Of a DNA stretch of 64,000 nucleotides, positions 44,119 to 55,239 are shown in pieces (the stretch's first letter is position 1; each line of letters opens with the position of its first letter). This DNA comes from Ectothiorhodospira shaposhnikovii (GTDB lineage Bacteria > Pseudomonadota > Gammaproteobacteria > Ectothiorhodospirales > Ectothiorhodospiraceae). Location: contig NZ_NRSM01000006.1 of NCBI RefSeq assembly GCF_016584105.1, positions 1 to 64,000 on the forward strand, in the 5' to 3' direction. A program made the position numbers and the translations under genes. The notes beneath the pieces were generated by a model. It was not told where the DNA came from. It made no database searches and saw nothing but the letters and a program-made list of their open reading frames with translations.

Positions 44119-44220
44119 GGCTTTTCTCCCCGTCGTGTCACGACTTCCACCCGAAACCGGTTCACGAACCCAAACGGATACCCTTGCAGCATGCCCCCGG
44201 GGGCAGGAAGGAAAGTAGAC

Positions 44221-44598
44221 ATGACCGATCTGATGAACAACGCAGCCACCCCTCTCGAAGCGGCCAACGACGCCATCCACGCCCTGTCGTGGACCGACAC
44301 GGCCCTGGAGACGGTGGATACGGCAGTGCGGATGGGGGAATACGGCGCGGCGCGCCTGCGGTTTCTGAAACTGGCGGAGCAGTCCCAGATCCGGGTGCTG
44401 CTGCATATCCCGCAAAAGGATGCGATCCGTCTGGCCGGAGGACTGCCCACCTATACGGTGGCCCGCCTGTTTGAACAGCTCCCCCGCCCCCTGGGCCGGG
44501 CCATCGTGCAGTCCCTGCCGGAGGTGAAGCGGCAGGGCGTGGTGGTCATCCTGAACCACCGCCGCAGCCGTTCCCCCCGGCAGCAGGCCATGGGCTGA
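44221..44598 (+). CDS. Conserved hypothetical protein between rimB and rimK
   Basis: A 125-residue cytoplasmic protein from ATG 44221, with AAGGAAAG seven bases upstream. It opens [20 protein letters not shown], has a helical middle ([20 protein letters not shown]) and a basic C-terminus ([13 protein letters not shown]). I do not recognise it. Its place between rimB and rimK invites a role with that modification system, but no domain supports it. A strong terminator follows, so it is not co-transcribed with rimK. Confidence 0.6.
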   Translation: MTDLMNNAATPLEAANDAIHALSWTDTALETVDTAVRMGEYGAARLRFLKLAEQSQIRVLLHIPQKDAIRLAGGLPTYTVARLFEQLPRPLGRAIVQSLPEVKRQGVVVILNHRRSRSPRQQAMG

Positions 44599-44614
44599 CG
44601 GAAGTGCTGTCCCA

Positions 44615-44645
44615 CCCTTCTTCCCCGCCGGGGAAGAAGGGTTTT
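44615..44645 (+). terminator. Rho-independent terminator after the small gene
   Basis: A 12-bp perfect stem CCCTTCTTCCCC / GGGGAAGAAGGG with loop GCC is followed by TTTT, 17 bases past the stop of the gene at 44221. Confidence 0.85.
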
Positions 44646-44710
44646 CCCCCTTGCCCAAGCCCACGCAAAGCCTCAAGCTTGGCACGCCTTTTCCAAGCCT
44701 GAAGCCCTGC

Positions 44711-45616
44711 ATGAAAATTGCCATTCTCTCGCGAAACTCCCGCCTGTATTCCACCCGCCGTCTGGTCGAGGCCGCCAAGGTCCAGGGGCATCAGGTCCAG
44801 GTTCTGGACCCCCTGCGCTGCTACATGAACATCACCTCCGACAAGCCCAGCATCCACTACAAGGGCTGCGAGTTGACCGGCTTTGACGCCGTGATCCCCC
44901 GTATCGGCGCCTCCATCACCTTCTACGGCACCGCCGTGCTGCGCCAGTTCGAGATGATGGGGGTGTTTCCGGTCAACGAATCCGTGGCCATCAGCCGCGC
45001 CCGGGACAAGCTGCGCTGCCTGCAACTGCTGTCCCGGGAAGGCATCGGCCTGCCGGTCACCGGCTTCGCCCATTCCCCGGACGACATCGACGACCTGCTG
45101 CGGGAGGTGGAGGGCGCACCGCTGGTGATCAAGCTGCTGGAAGGCACCCAGGGTGTAGGCGTGGTGCTGGCAGAAACCCGCAAGGCCGCCGAAAGCGTGA
45201 TCCAGGCCTTCATGGGCCTGCGCCAGAACATTCTGGTGCAAGAGTTCATCAAGGAGGCCGGCGGCACCGACCTGCGCTGCCTGGTGGTGGGCGGCAAGGT
45301 GGTGGCCTCCATGATGCGCCGGGCCAAGGAGGGGGAATTCCGCTCCAACCTGCACCGGGGCGGCACCCCGGAACCGGTGAAGCTCACCCCCCAGGAACGG
45401 GCCACGGCGGTGCGGGCGGCGAAGATCGTCGGCCTCAATGTCTGCGGCGTGGACATCCTGCGCTCCGACCGCGGCCCGGTGGTGATCGAGATCAATGCCA
45501 GCCCCGGCCTGGAGGGGATCGAAACCGCCTCGGGCGTCGATGTGGCCGGCCGCATCATCCAGTTCATCGAACAGAACGGCAAGCCCCACAGGACCCGGAC
45601 CCGGGGCAAGGGCTGA
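44711..45616 (+). CDS. rimK: RimK, ribosomal protein S6 glutamate ligase
   Basis: A 301-residue ATP-grasp ligase from ATG 44711 ([20 protein letters not shown]). Conserved parts include [58 protein letters not shown] and [17 protein letters not shown], including the Mg-binding E-x-N. It adds glutamates to ribosomal protein S6 and is expected to work with RimB (43304). The length is standard for the family. Confidence 0.95.
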   Translation: MKIAILSRNSRLYSTRRLVEAAKVQGHQVQVLDPLRCYMNITSDKPSIHYKGCELTGFDAVIPRIGASITFYGTAVLRQFEMMGVFPVNESVAISRARDKLRCLQLLSREGIGLPVTGFAHSPDDIDDLLREVEGAPLVIKLLEGTQGVGVVLAETRKAAESVIQAFMGLRQNILVQEFIKEAGGTDLRCLVVGGKVVASMMRRAKEGEFRSNLHRGGTPEPVKLTPQERATAVRAAKIVGLNVCGVDILRSDRGPVVIEINASPGLEGIETASGVDVAGRIIQFIEQNGKPHRTRTRGKG

Positions 45617-45689
45617 ACACCGCCCCTTCCCGAAACGCAACATTTGCGGCTAACCTGATAGGGAAACAAGACTCAGGACGCCGTCATTG

Positions 45690-47453
45690 ATGACTGCCCA
45701 TCACCCGCCTGCCGGTCCCCCAGGCCTGTCCGGGCGCCGGTTGCTCTCACTCATCCTGCTGCTGGGCCTGCTCCCCGGCATGGCCCTGGGGGCCGAGCCC
45801 CGCATCCGCATCTCCGATGTGGGTGACGAGATCGCGGACAACATCCGTGCCCATCTGGGGTTGCACCGGGAGGGATGCGATCTGCCCGAATGGCGGGAAC
45901 GCCCCCTGCTGCGCGCCGCCGACCGGGAAATCCGCGGCGCCCTGCGCGCCCTGGGCTACTACGAACCCCGGTTCACCGTGGACTTCCAGCGCAACGAGGC
46001 CTGCTGGTCCCTGGACATTGACCTGGAACCCGGCCCCCCGGTGCGGGTTCGCAACCTGGACATCCGCGTCATCGGCGAGGCGGAACAGGACCCCACTTTC
46101 CATGATCTGATCCAGTCCCCCCCCATCCGCCCCGGTGACCAGCTGCACCACGACCGCTACGAACAGATCAAGAGCGGCCTCAACCGCCAGGCGACGGCAC
46201 GGGGCTATCTGGACGCCCGCATCACCACCAGCCAGATGCGGGTGGACATTCGGGAACAGGCGGCGGATCTGGTGGTCCATCTGGAGAGCGGCCCACGCTA
46301 TTTCCTGGGCCCGGTCACCCTGGAGCAGGACACCTTCCATGACCGGCTGGTGCGCAGGTTCATCCCGTTCGAACAGGGGGATGTCTATGACAGTCGCCGC
46401 CTGATCAGCATGCAGCAGGCCTTCATGGACAGCGGTTATTTCAGCGACGTGCGCGTGGACCCCCGCACCGATGATGCAGAGGACCTGGAGGTCCCCATTC
46501 ACGTCACCCTGACCCCACGCAACAAATGGTCCTACCTGGCCGGGGTCGGAGCCAGCACCGACAAGGGACCCCGCGTGCGCCTGGGGGTGGAAAACCATCG
46601 CGCCAACCGCGCCGGCCACCGCTACAACGCCGAACTGGAAGTCTCGTCGGTGAATACCCAGGTGGGGATCGGCTATGAGATCCCCTTGGGTGATCCGGCC
46701 CGGGAACGCATCAACCTGACCGCCGGCTACCAGAGCGAAAACACCGACACCTCCGAGAGCGACATCTACAGTATGGGCATCGCCCACCTGCGACAGCTAC
46801 CCTCCGGGTGGATCCAGACCCGCTCGCTGGCGTTCGAACGGGAGGATTTCAAAGTGGCCGATGTCCGTGACAGCACCACGCTGCTCATGCCCGGATTCCA
46901 GATGTCGCGAGTGCAGGCAGACCACCCCGTATTCCCTCAACGGGGCTGGCGACTGAGCTTCAGCCTGCGCGGGGCATCCGAGGATCTGTTGTCCTCGATC
47001 AGCTTCGCCCAGGCTACCGGCCGCGCCAGGTACATCATGCCCCTGGGAGAAGGACGCCTGCTGCTACGGGCCGATGCCGGCACCACCGCCGTGCAGGACT
47101 TCGCCAGATTGCCCGCGTCCCTGCGTTTCTTCGCCGGCGGTGACAGCAGCGTGCGCGGCTACGGCTACCAGAAACTGGGCCCCACCAACGACGATGGCGA
47201 CATCATCGGCGGCCGCCACATGGCCAGCGGCAGCATCGAGATGGACTACCCGTTCGCGGATCAATGGAGCGTGGCCGTGTTTGCCGACGGCGGCAACGCC
47301 TTCAACCATCTCAATGACTGGAATGCCCGCTACGGGGTGGGTGTAGGAGTACGCTGGCGCTCCCCCATCGGCCCCATCCGGGTGGACATCGCTCACCCCA
47401 TCGACAGCGATGACAATTTCCGCCTGCACCTGAGCATGGGAATGGACCTGTGA
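45690..47453 (+). CDS. tamA: Translocation and assembly module outer-membrane protein TamA
   Basis: A 587-residue Omp85-family protein. The ATG at 45690 follows an in-frame TTG at 45687; either could be used. A signal peptide ends near ALGAEP. Three POTRA domains (about 30-270) precede a 16-strand barrel with GDSSVRGYGYQKLGP and the closing strand FRLHLSMGMDL. With TamB it assembles outer-membrane proteins and autotransporters. The tamB start overlaps the stop by 4 bases. Confidence 0.95.
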   Translation: MTAHHPPAGPPGLSGRRLLSLILLLGLLPGMALGAEPRIRISDVGDEIADNIRAHLGLHREGCDLPEWRERPLLRAADREIRGALRALGYYEPRFTVDFQRNEACWSLDIDLEPGPPVRVRNLDIRVIGEAEQDPTFHDLIQSPPIRPGDQLHHDRYEQIKSGLNRQATARGYLDARITTSQMRVDIREQAADLVVHLESGPRYFLGPVTLEQDTFHDRLVRRFIPFEQGDVYDSRRLISMQQAFMDSGYFSDVRVDPRTDDAEDLEVPIHVTLTPRNKWSYLAGVGASTDKGPRVRLGVENHRANRAGHRYNAELEVSSVNTQVGIGYEIPLGDPARERINLTAGYQSENTDTSESDIYSMGIAHLRQLPSGWIQTRSLAFEREDFKVADVRDSTTLLMPGFQMSRVQADHPVFPQRGWRLSFSLRGASEDLLSSISFAQATGRARYIMPLGEGRLLLRADAGTTAVQDFARLPASLRFFAGGDSSVRGYGYQKLGPTNDDGDIIGGRHMASGSIEMDYPFADQWSVAVFADGGNAFNHLNDWNARYGVGVGVRWRSPIGPIRVDIAHPIDSDDNFRLHLSMGMDL

Positions 47454-50400
47454 TCCGGCGTCTTCTTGCGGCTTTGTTGCTGATCATTCTGCTGCTGTTC
47501 ACCCTGTTCACCTTCCTGGTGGGCACCGGGCCCGGCGCCCGGCTCCTGGTGCAGGTGGGTGTCGGCTTCATCCCCGGAGAACTGGAGATCGGGCACCTGG
47601 AAGGCAACCTGCTCAAGGGCCTGACGGCCAGGGACATCCACTACCGTCATGAAGCCCTCACCGCCGGACTGGCCCATCTGGAGGCCCGGGTGGCCCTGCT
47701 GCCGCTGACCGGACTGCGGGTCGAGGTTCTCACGCTGCAGGCGGCGGAACTGGACCTGACCCTCACCCCGGACCCGGATGCCCCGCCCGCCGACGAGCCT
47801 TTCAGCCTTCCCGACTCGATCCCCATGCCGGTGGTGGTGAACCTGCCCGAGGGTCACATCCGGCAGATCCGGTTTCGCACCGGCCCCGAGGCCGAACCGC
47901 TGGCCGTGGACAGTCTGCGCCTGTCCCTGCATCTGGATCAGGAGCGGGTGCTGATCCGCCGCCTGGCCGTGGACAGCCCCCTCGCCGACATCCTGGCCGC
48001 GGGTCACATCGGACTGGCCCTGCCCTACCCGATGGAACTGGGGGTGGACTGGCGCCTGCCCCTGCCCGAGACTGCCGGCGAGTTCCTGCCCGACGCCGAT
48101 CAGGCCCGGGGGCAACTCGTCACCCAGGGAGACCTGGCCCGACTGACACTCCGCCACCAGGTCCTGGCCCCCTTGAATCTGGTCACCGAGGGTGACATCC
48201 ACGATCCCGTCACCGATCTGGTCCTGGACCTGACCCACCACTGGCAGGCCCTCACCATCACCCTGGCGCAAGACCAGCCCCTGTCCGTGGCGGAGGGCCG
48301 GCTGGTGACCCGGGGTCGGCCCGATGCCTATGTCCTGGACCTGGACACCGCCGTCACCCTGGACCCATGGCCCACCCTGGCCCTGACCCTGAACGCCGAA
48401 GGGGATACCCGAACCCTGCGCCCGGCACCGCTGTCGATCCGCGGCGAAGCCGGTGATCTGGACCTGAGCGGCCGGATCCACTGGCACGAGGGCCTGTCCT
48501 GGGCCCTGGACCTTCGGGGCCGGAACCTGGAGCCCGGCCGGTTTGTCGCCGATCTGCCAGGTCGGCTGCAACTGGCACTGGGCACCGAAGGCCGCCTGGA
48601 CGATACCCTGGGCGTCGTCACCCGGGTGGATCTGCGGGAACTCTCCGGCACCCTGCGGGAATTCCCCGTGCGCGGTCAGGGCCGGATCGACGTCGCCGGC
48701 AACCGTCTGACATCCCCGGGCCTGCAACTGGCCGTGGGAGACAACCGCCTCGACGCCAAGGGCGAAGTCGCCGAGGGCCTGGACCTGGCCTTTGACCTGC
48801 AGGCACCGGACCTGCCGGGCCTGTGGCCCGGACTCACCGGCCGCTTGCAGGCCCGCGGCCAGATCCAGGGCCCGCTGGACAGCCCGCGGATCACCGCCAC
48901 GGCCCAGGGTCGGGACATGGGTTACAACGATCTGGCCCTGGGCCGGATGGACCTGGACCTGCAGGCCGGCCTTTCACCGCAAAGCCCCCTTGCGCTGAAC
49001 CTGACCGTCGAGGCCCTGCGCCTGGGAGAGGTCCTGGACCTGACACGCCTGACCCTGGCGGGGGAAGGCCGGGGTGACGACCACCGGATCCGCCTGGACC
49101 TGGATGCGGACCAGGGCAGACTGGGCCTGAGTCTGGCGGGCAGCCTGACGGCCATGGATCCGCCGGACTGGCGTGGTCGCCTCACCCGCCTCAATTTGGA
49201 TCAACCCCTGGCGGGCGCCTGGCAACTGGAAGCCCCCGCCCCCCTGCAGGCCTCGGCAAGCAGCGCCGAACTGGGACAGCTCTGCCTGCTGCAGGATGAA
49301 GCCCGCCTCTGCCTGGACGGCGCCTGGTCCGACCGTGAGGGTGGCCGGGGCCAGCTGACCCTGTCAGACCTGGCCCTGGACGGTCTGGCACCGCTGCTGC
49401 CCCAGAATCTGCGTCTGGACGGCTACCTGGACGCCCGGGCCGATCTGCGCCTGGACGAACACCTGCAACTGGAGGCCCGGATACTGCCCGGCGACGGCAA
49501 CCTGCGCATGCTGGACCTGGAGGGCGATGAGAAAATCATCCCCTACCAACAGGCCAGGGTGGATCTGCGGGTCCAGGACCGTGACATCGAGGCGGCCCTG
49601 CAGTTCGGCTTTCTGGAGGGCGGCACCGTCAGTGCCCGATTCACCGCCCGACCAGGGACGGACGGTGAACTGGCCCTGGCGGGCAATGCCCGGGCCGACC
49701 TCACCGAACTGGGCTGGCTGGAGATGCTGGCGCCCCAGATCCGGGAACCGGCGGGCCGAATCGACGCCGACGTGGATCTGGCCGGTACGCTGTCCAACCC
49801 ACTGATTGATGGCCGAATCACCCTGAGCGATGGCCGCATGGACATTCCGGACCTGGGCATCACCCTGGATGAACTGACCTTCACCGCCCGCAACGACGGA
49901 ACGGAACGCCTGATACTTGATGGCAGCGTAAGCTCCGGCCCCGGGCGGCTGACCCTGGACGGCCATGTCCTGCTGGACCCGGACAACCAGTACCCCGTCA
50001 ATCTGAACATCCGGGGCGATCGCTTCCAGGCGGCACGCCGCCCCGACGTGGACCTGCTGGTCAGCCCGGACCTTTATATAGCCGTGCTGGGTGAACGGGT
50101 CATCGTCCGAGGTGACCTGACCATTCCCGAGGCCACCCTCACCCTGCTGGAGCTACCCCAGCAGGCGGTCTCGGTGTCCCGGGACGAGATCATTCTCGAT
50201 AGCGACACCGAGGAGGCCCGGCCCCTGCAGGTGATCGCACGGGTACGCCTGATCCTGGGTGACCAGGTTCGCATCAGCGGCTTCGGCCTGGAGGCGCGAC
50301 TCAGCGGCAACGTGATGGTTCAGGAAACGCCGGGGATGTCCACACGGCTGATCGGTGAAGTGCGGGTGAATGAAGGACGCTACAGGGCCTATGGCCAGGA

Positions 50401-50938
50401 TCTGACCGTGGAACGCGGGGTGCTCCTGTTCCAGGGACCGCCGGAAAACCCCGGCCTTAATCTAAGGGCCTCCCGTCGCATACCGATTCATGAGGTGCTG
50501 GTGGGCATCGAAATCATCGGCACTCTGGAGGAACCCCGTTCACGGATCTTCTCCGATCCGGCCATGGAAGACAGCGAGGCCCTCGCCTTTCTGATCACCG
50601 GCCGCCCCCTGTCAGGTGGCAGCGAGACGGATGCCGGCGCCATTGCCTCGGCCATTGCCATGTTCGGTATCGAACGGGGCGCCTTCATCACCGACCGCAT
50701 CGGCCGGCAACTGGGCCTGGACGAATTCGCGGTGGACACCGGCACGGACCTGGACGATGCCGCCCTGATGATGGGACGCTATCTCTCCCCCAGGCTGTAT
50801 CTGCGCTATGCCATGGGGTTGTTCCAACAGAGCTCCACGGTGATGCTCAATTATCAGCTCTCCCGGACCCTGAGCCTGGAAACCAGGTCCAGCACCGACT
50901 CCCAGAGCATGGATCTGATCTATCGCCGGGAGCGCTGA
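47450..50938 (+). CDS. tamB: Translocation and assembly module protein TamB
   Basis: An 1162-residue AsmA-like/DUF490 protein starting with GTG in the GTGA overlap. There is one N-terminal helix (LLAALLLIILLLFTLFTFLV) and then a long beta-taco body of repeated amphipathic strands. The C-terminal DUF490 domain (about 830-1162) has GEVRVNEGRYRAYGQDLTVE and FQGPPENPGLNLRASR. It spans the periplasm and works with TamA in outer-membrane assembly and lipid transport. It is a little shorter than E. coli TamB (1259). Confidence 0.94.
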   Translation: MIRRLLAALLLIILLLFTLFTFLVGTGPGARLLVQVGVGFIPGELEIGHLEGNLLKGLTARDIHYRHEALTAGLAHLEARVALLPLTGLRVEVLTLQAAELDLTLTPDPDAPPADEPFSLPDSIPMPVVVNLPEGHIRQIRFRTGPEAEPLAVDSLRLSLHLDQERVLIRRLAVDSPLADILAAGHIGLALPYPMELGVDWRLPLPETAGEFLPDADQARGQLVTQGDLARLTLRHQVLAPLNLVTEGDIHDPVTDLVLDLTHHWQALTITLAQDQPLSVAEGRLVTRGRPDAYVLDLDTAVTLDPWPTLALTLNAEGDTRTLRPAPLSIRGEAGDLDLSGRIHWHEGLSWALDLRGRNLEPGRFVADLPGRLQLALGTEGRLDDTLGVVTRVDLRELSGTLREFPVRGQGRIDVAGNRLTSPGLQLAVGDNRLDAKGEVAEGLDLAFDLQAPDLPGLWPGLTGRLQARGQIQGPLDSPRITATAQGRDMGYNDLALGRMDLDLQAGLSPQSPLALNLTVEALRLGEVLDLTRLTLAGEGRGDDHRIRLDLDADQGRLGLSLAGSLTAMDPPDWRGRLTRLNLDQPLAGAWQLEAPAPLQASASSAELGQLCLLQDEARLCLDGAWSDREGGRGQLTLSDLALDGLAPLLPQNLRLDGYLDARADLRLDEHLQLEARILPGDGNLRMLDLEGDEKIIPYQQARVDLRVQDRDIEAALQFGFLEGGTVSARFTARPGTDGELALAGNARADLTELGWLEMLAPQIREPAGRIDADVDLAGTLSNPLIDGRITLSDGRMDIPDLGITLDELTFTARNDGTERLILDGSVSSGPGRLTLDGHVLLDPDNQYPVNLNIRGDRFQAARRPDVDLLVSPDLYIAVLGERVIVRGDLTIPEATLTLLELPQQAVSVSRDEIILDSDTEEARPLQVIARVRLILGDQVRISGFGLEARLSGNVMVQETPGMSTRLIGEVRVNEGRYRAYGQDLTVERGVLLFQGPPENPGLNLRASRRIPIHEVLVGIEIIGTLEEPRSRIFSDPAMEDSEALAFLITGRPLSGGSETDAGAIASAIAMFGIERGAFITDRIGRQLGLDEFAVDTGTDLDDAALMMGRYLSPRLYLRYAMGLFQQSSTVMLNYQLSRTLSLETRSSTDSQSMDLIYRRER

Positions 50939-50989
50939 GCCTGCCTGCCGGCGCAGCCCCGATCCACCAACACACGGGAATCTGAAAAC

Positions 50990-52390
50990 ATGTCCAAGCT
51001 GACCTTCCTGGGCGCCACCGGCGAAGTCACCGGCTCCCGCTATCTGCTGGAAACCGGACACAGCCGCCTGCTGCTGGAATGCGGCATCCAGCAGGGCGGC
51101 GCCGAGGCCGACAAGGCCAACCGCCGCTCCCTCGCTCACCTGGCCAAAACGGTGGATGCCGTCGTCATCTCCCACGGCCACCTGGACCATGCCGGCCTGC
51201 TGCCGAAACTGGTGCGGGACGGCTTCCAGGGCCCCATTCACTGCACCGACTCCACCCTGGAGCTGCTGGAAATCATGCTGCGGGACGCCGCCCACGTCAT
51301 GTCCAAGGACATCGAATGGGAGAACAAGTGGCGGGAACGGGCAGACAAGCCCCTGATTGAACCCGTTTATACCCAGGACGACGTGGATGCCACCCTGGCA
51401 CTCTGCCACCCCATGCCCTATGGCCGGCCGGAATCAGTGACCCAGGACGTGCAGCTGACCTTCCGCGACGCGGGCCACATACTCGGCTCCGCCATCGTGG
51501 ATTTGATCGTGGATGACGGCGGACGCAAACGGCACCTGGTGTTTTCCGGAGACCTGGGCAATCCGGACTCAGCGCTGATGCATACACCGGCCCAGCCGGA
51601 ACACGCAGACGTGGTCCTGATGGAGAGTACCTACGGCAACCGGGATCACCGTCCGCTGGCGGAGACCCTGGAAGAACTGGCGCAGATCCTGGCCCAGGCG
51701 GACCGGGACGGCGGCAACGTCCTGATCCCCGCCTTTGCCGTGGGACGCACCCAGGAAATCCTCTACCACCTGGGCATGCTCTACCATCAGGGCCGCCTGC
51801 CCCAGCAGAAAGTCTTTCTGGACAGCCCCATGGGCATTCAGGTCACGGAGCTCTATGCCAGGCGCCGGGATGCCCTCAACGGCAAGGACCTCAAACAGCT
51901 CCGCCAGGCCTCCGGGGAACCCCTGGAGGCGTCACTGCCCATCCTGCAGTTCACTCGCCGGGTGGAGGAGTCCATGGCCATCAACCGGATCAAGTCCGGG
52001 GCCATCATCATCGCCGGCGCCGGCATGTGCACCGGCGGGCGTATCCGCCACCATCTCAAGTACAACCTGTGGCGCAAGCAGAACCACGTGGTGATCGTGG
52101 GGTTCCAGGCCCGGGGCAGCCTGGGGCGCATGCTGGTGGACGGGGTGGAGCGGGTCAAGCTGCTGGGCAGCGAAGTGGCGGTCAAGGCCCGGATACATAC
52201 CCTGGGAGGCTTTTCCGCCCATGCAGGACAGGGTCAGCTGGTAAGCTGGGCAAAGGGATTCAAGGGCAAGCCGGTGTTCTACATGGTTCACGGAGAACCC
52301 CAGGCCCGGGATGCCCTGGCCGGGTTGCTGCGAGAGGAACACGGCATCGACGCCCGGGTGCCGGAGTACGAGGAAACGATCGCCCTTTAG
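50990..52390 (+). CDS. MBL-fold / beta-CASP RNA-processing exonuclease-like protein
   Basis: A 466-residue metallo-beta-lactamase-fold nuclease. The metal motif HGHLDHAG (about 60-67), STYGNRDH and the C-terminal motif GGFSAHAGQGQL are in the right order, and the beta-CASP insert has PAFAVGRTQEILYHL. The family (CPSF73/YSH1-like) cleaves RNA; the substrate is unknown. It stands alone, 50 bases after tamB. Confidence 0.88.
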   Translation: MSKLTFLGATGEVTGSRYLLETGHSRLLLECGIQQGGAEADKANRRSLAHLAKTVDAVVISHGHLDHAGLLPKLVRDGFQGPIHCTDSTLELLEIMLRDAAHVMSKDIEWENKWRERADKPLIEPVYTQDDVDATLALCHPMPYGRPESVTQDVQLTFRDAGHILGSAIVDLIVDDGGRKRHLVFSGDLGNPDSALMHTPAQPEHADVVLMESTYGNRDHRPLAETLEELAQILAQADRDGGNVLIPAFAVGRTQEILYHLGMLYHQGRLPQQKVFLDSPMGIQVTELYARRRDALNGKDLKQLRQASGEPLEASLPILQFTRRVEESMAINRIKSGAIIIAGAGMCTGGRIRHHLKYNLWRKQNHVVIVGFQARGSLGRMLVDGVERVKLLGSEVAVKARIHTLGGFSAHAGQGQLVSWAKGFKGKPVFYMVHGEPQARDALAGLLREEHGIDARVPEYEETIAL

Positions 52391-52440
52391 GCCGGGGGAG
52401 GGCCGGGCCTGCCCCCATCCCCGGCCCTCCCATCCCAAAC

Positions 52441-54297
52441 CTACCGCTTCACCTGCAACTGGGAAATGTCCCGCACCGCCCCTCGGGCCGCGGAAGTGGC
52501 CATCAGGGCATAGGCCTTGAGTGCCTGGCTCACCACCCGCTGCCGGTCAACCGGCTGCCAGGCCTTTCCGCCCCGCTGCTCCATGGCGACCCGCCGACGC
52601 TCAAGCTCCGCATCCTCCACGGCAATGCGGATTACCCGCGCCGGGATATCGATCTCGATGATATCCCCCTCCTCCACCAGACCGATGTTGCCGCCCTCGG
52701 CGGCTTCCGGTGACACATGCCCGATGGACAGGCCCGAGGTGCCGCCGGAGAAACGGCCGTCCGTCACCAGGGCGCAGGCCTTGCCCAGTCCCTTGGATTT
52801 CAGGTAACTGGTGGGATAGAGCATCTCCTGCATCCCCGGCCCGCCGCGGGGGCCTTCATAACGGATGATCACCACATCCCCCGCGTTCACCTGATCCCCC
52901 AGGATCGCCGCCACGGCATCGTCCTGACTTTCGAACACCCGGGCAGGACCGGAGAACTTCAGGATGCTCTCGTCCACCCCGGCGGTCTTGACGATACAGC
53001 CCTCCGGGGCCAGATTGCCGTAGAGCACCGCCAGCCCGCCATCCTGGGAATAGGCATGGGCCACTGAACGAATGCACCCACCCGTCCGGTCCAGATCCAG
53101 GGCGTCCCAGCGCCGGGACTGGGAAAAGGCCTCCTGGGTGGGCACACCGCCGGGGGCGGCCAGGAAACGCTCATGGGCCTCGGCGGCATCGCTGCGGGCC
53201 ACATCCCAGCGTGCCAGGGCATCGGCCAGGGTGGGACTGTGGACGGTGGCCACGTCCCGATGCAGCAGACCCGCCTGATCCAGTTCCCCGAGGATGGCCA
53301 GCACGCCGCCGGCCCGATGCACATCCTCCATGTGATACTGCTGGGTGGCCGGGGCCACCTTGCAGATGTTGGGCACCTTGCGGGAGAGGCGGTCGATGTC
53401 CGCCATGGTGAAATCCACCTCCCCTTCCCGGGCCGCCGCCAGCAGGTGCAGCACGGTGTTGGTGGAGCCCCCCATGGCAATGTCCAGGCTCATGGCATTC
53501 TCGAAGGCCTCGCGGGTGGCGATGGCGCGGGGCAACACGGAGGTATCGTCCTGCTCGTAGTAACGCCGGGCCAGATCCACCACCAGGCGCCCCGCCTCCA
53601 GGAACAGCTCCCGGCGCCCGGCATGGGTCGCCAGCAGGGAGCCGTTGCCGGGCAGGGACAGGCCCAGGGCCTCGGTGAGACAGTTCATGGAATTGGCGGT
53701 GAACATGCCGGAACAGGAACCGCAGGTGGGGCAGGCGGAGCGCTCGTACTCCATCACGGTTTCGTCGCTTTCCTGGGGATTGGCGGCGGTCACCATGGCA
53801 TCCACCAGGTCCAGACTGATGACCTTATCACCCCGGGTCACCTTGCCCGCCTCCATGGGGCCGCCGGAGACGAACACCACCGGGATGTTCAGCCGCATGG
53901 CGGCATTGAGCATCCCGGGGGTGATCTTGTCGCAGTTGGAGATGCACACCAGGGCATCGGCGCAATGGGCATTGACCATGTACTCCACCGCGTCGGCGAT
54001 CAGCTCCCGGGACGGCAGGGAATAGAGCATGCCGCCGTGGCCCATGGCGATGCCGTCGTCCACGGCGATGGTGTTGAATTCCTTGGCCACGCCGCCGGCC
54101 TTCTCGATCTCGCGGGCCACCAGCTGGCCCAGGTCCTTGAGATGCACATGACCGGGGACAAACTGGGTGAATGAATTGGCGATAGCGATGATGGGCTTGC
54201 CGAAGTCGCCGTCCTTCATGCCTGTGGCGCGCCACAGGGCGCGGGCGCCGGCCATGTTGCGGCCATGGGTGGAAGTGCGGGATCTGTACTGGGGCAT
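52441..54297 (-). CDS. ilvD: Dihydroxy-acid dehydratase IlvD
   Basis: A 618-residue Fe-S dehydratase. The cluster cysteines lie in [13 protein letters not shown] and [19 protein letters not shown], and [15 protein letters not shown] and [15 protein letters not shown] mark the C-terminal domain. It converts dihydroxy acids to oxo acids, the step before IlvE. It is convergent with the MBL-fold gene and divergent from the HMA gene. Confidence 0.97.
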   Translation of the reverse strand: MPQYRSRTSTHGRNMAGARALWRATGMKDGDFGKPIIAIANSFTQFVPGHVHLKDLGQLVAREIEKAGGVAKEFNTIAVDDGIAMGHGGMLYSLPSRELIADAVEYMVNAHCADALVCISNCDKITPGMLNAAMRLNIPVVFVSGGPMEAGKVTRGDKVISLDLVDAMVTAANPQESDETVMEYERSACPTCGSCSGMFTANSMNCLTEALGLSLPGNGSLLATHAGRRELFLEAGRLVVDLARRYYEQDDTSVLPRAIATREAFENAMSLDIAMGGSTNTVLHLLAAAREGEVDFTMADIDRLSRKVPNICKVAPATQQYHMEDVHRAGGVLAILGELDQAGLLHRDVATVHSPTLADALARWDVARSDAAEAHERFLAAPGGVPTQEAFSQSRRWDALDLDRTGGCIRSVAHAYSQDGGLAVLYGNLAPEGCIVKTAGVDESILKFSGPARVFESQDDAVAAILGDQVNAGDVVIIRYEGPRGGPGMQEMLYPTSYLKSKGLGKACALVTDGRFSGGTSGLSIGHVSPEAAEGGNIGLVEEGDIIEIDIPARVIRIAVEDAELERRRVAMEQRGGKAWQPVDRQRVVSQALKAYALMATSAARGAVRDISQLQVKR

Positions 54298-54478
54298 GGT
54301 GAACTCCGAAGTGCTGCCAAGACCCCACAGTTTACACCGTCCACCGACTTATCCGTCACTCCCGTTTACCCGCAGGGGGGACCCTTTTCAAACAGGGCGG
54401 TATCCTGTTAAACAAGGCAATGAACCGTTCAGATACATCCCCCAAATCCCGCCCCATCCAATCAGGGAGGTCCGACCC

Positions 54479-54682
54479 ATGAGCATCACCCTCACACTCA
54501 GCAACATCCAGTGCGGCGCCTGCGCCAACAGCATCAAAAAGGGCCTGGGACAATTGCCCGGCGTCGGACAGGTGGACGTGGACGTGGCCACGGGCGCCGT
54601 CACCGTGGACGCCGATCCGACCTTGCGGGACACCCTGGTCGAGCGACTGAGCGAACTGGGGTTCCCGGAAAAGAACGGGTAA
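54479..54682 (+). CDS. Heavy-metal-associated (HMA) domain protein
   Basis: A 67-residue protein of one HMA domain: LSNIQCGACANSIKKGL holds the CxxC copper-type site (about 12-15), and the rest is the beta-alpha-beta-beta-alpha-beta fold (VDVDVATGAVTVDA). GGGAGG lies eight bases upstream of ATG 54479. Metal carrier or chaperone is the family role. The next gene starts 2 bases after its stop, so they are co-transcribed. Confidence 0.88.
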   Translation: MSITLTLSNIQCGACANSIKKGLGQLPGVGQVDVDVATGAVTVDADPTLRDTLVERLSELGFPEKNG

Positions 54683-54683
54683 C

Positions 54684-55145
54684 ATGTCCCGGCGACTCCT
54701 GGCGCTGCTGTCGACGCTGCTGCTCATCACCGCCTGCCTGCCCTCCCAGGAGCAGGACAGGCACGGGGCGGCGGCGACGGCCGACCTGGCCGTCATTTCC
54801 CTGCGAATCGGCGACCATACCCTGACCGCCGAAGTGGCCGACACCGCCCCCCTGCGCGCGAAGGGGCTCATGTTTCGGGAGTCCCTGCCCCCTGACCACG
54901 GCATGCTCTTCATCTGGGAACAGCCCGAACCGGTGGCCATGTGGATGCTCGACACCCCCCTGCCCCTCTCGGTCGCATTCATCGACGCGCGGGGACGGAT
55001 ACTGAACATCGCCCGGATGCAGCCCCACAGCCGCTCCCTGCACCACTCCGACGGCGCGGCCCGCTATGCCCTGGAGATGCCCCAGGGATGGTTCGGGCAG
55101 CATCAGATTCTCCCCGGGCACCACGTGGATGGCCTGCCCCAATGA
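54684..55145 (+). CDS. DUF192 lipoprotein
   Basis: A 153-residue protein with a lipoprotein signal (LLSTLLLITAC) and a DUF192 domain: EVADTAPLRAKGLMFRESLP, GMLFIWEQPEPVAMWMLDTP and LPLSVAFIDARGRI. DUF192 proteins are small secreted or periplasmic proteins of unknown function. It is translated with the HMA protein. Confidence 0.88.
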   Translation: MSRRLLALLSTLLLITACLPSQEQDRHGAAATADLAVISLRIGDHTLTAEVADTAPLRAKGLMFRESLPPDHGMLFIWEQPEPVAMWMLDTPLPLSVAFIDARGRILNIARMQPHSRSLHHSDGAARYALEMPQGWFGQHQILPGHHVDGLPQ

Positions 55146-55239
55146 CAGGCCCAGCAATTGTCGAAAAACTTTACATAAGCAACATTAATCACTTTGTCAA
55201 ACAATGATAAGCCACTGTAAATAAACGCCACTTACACTG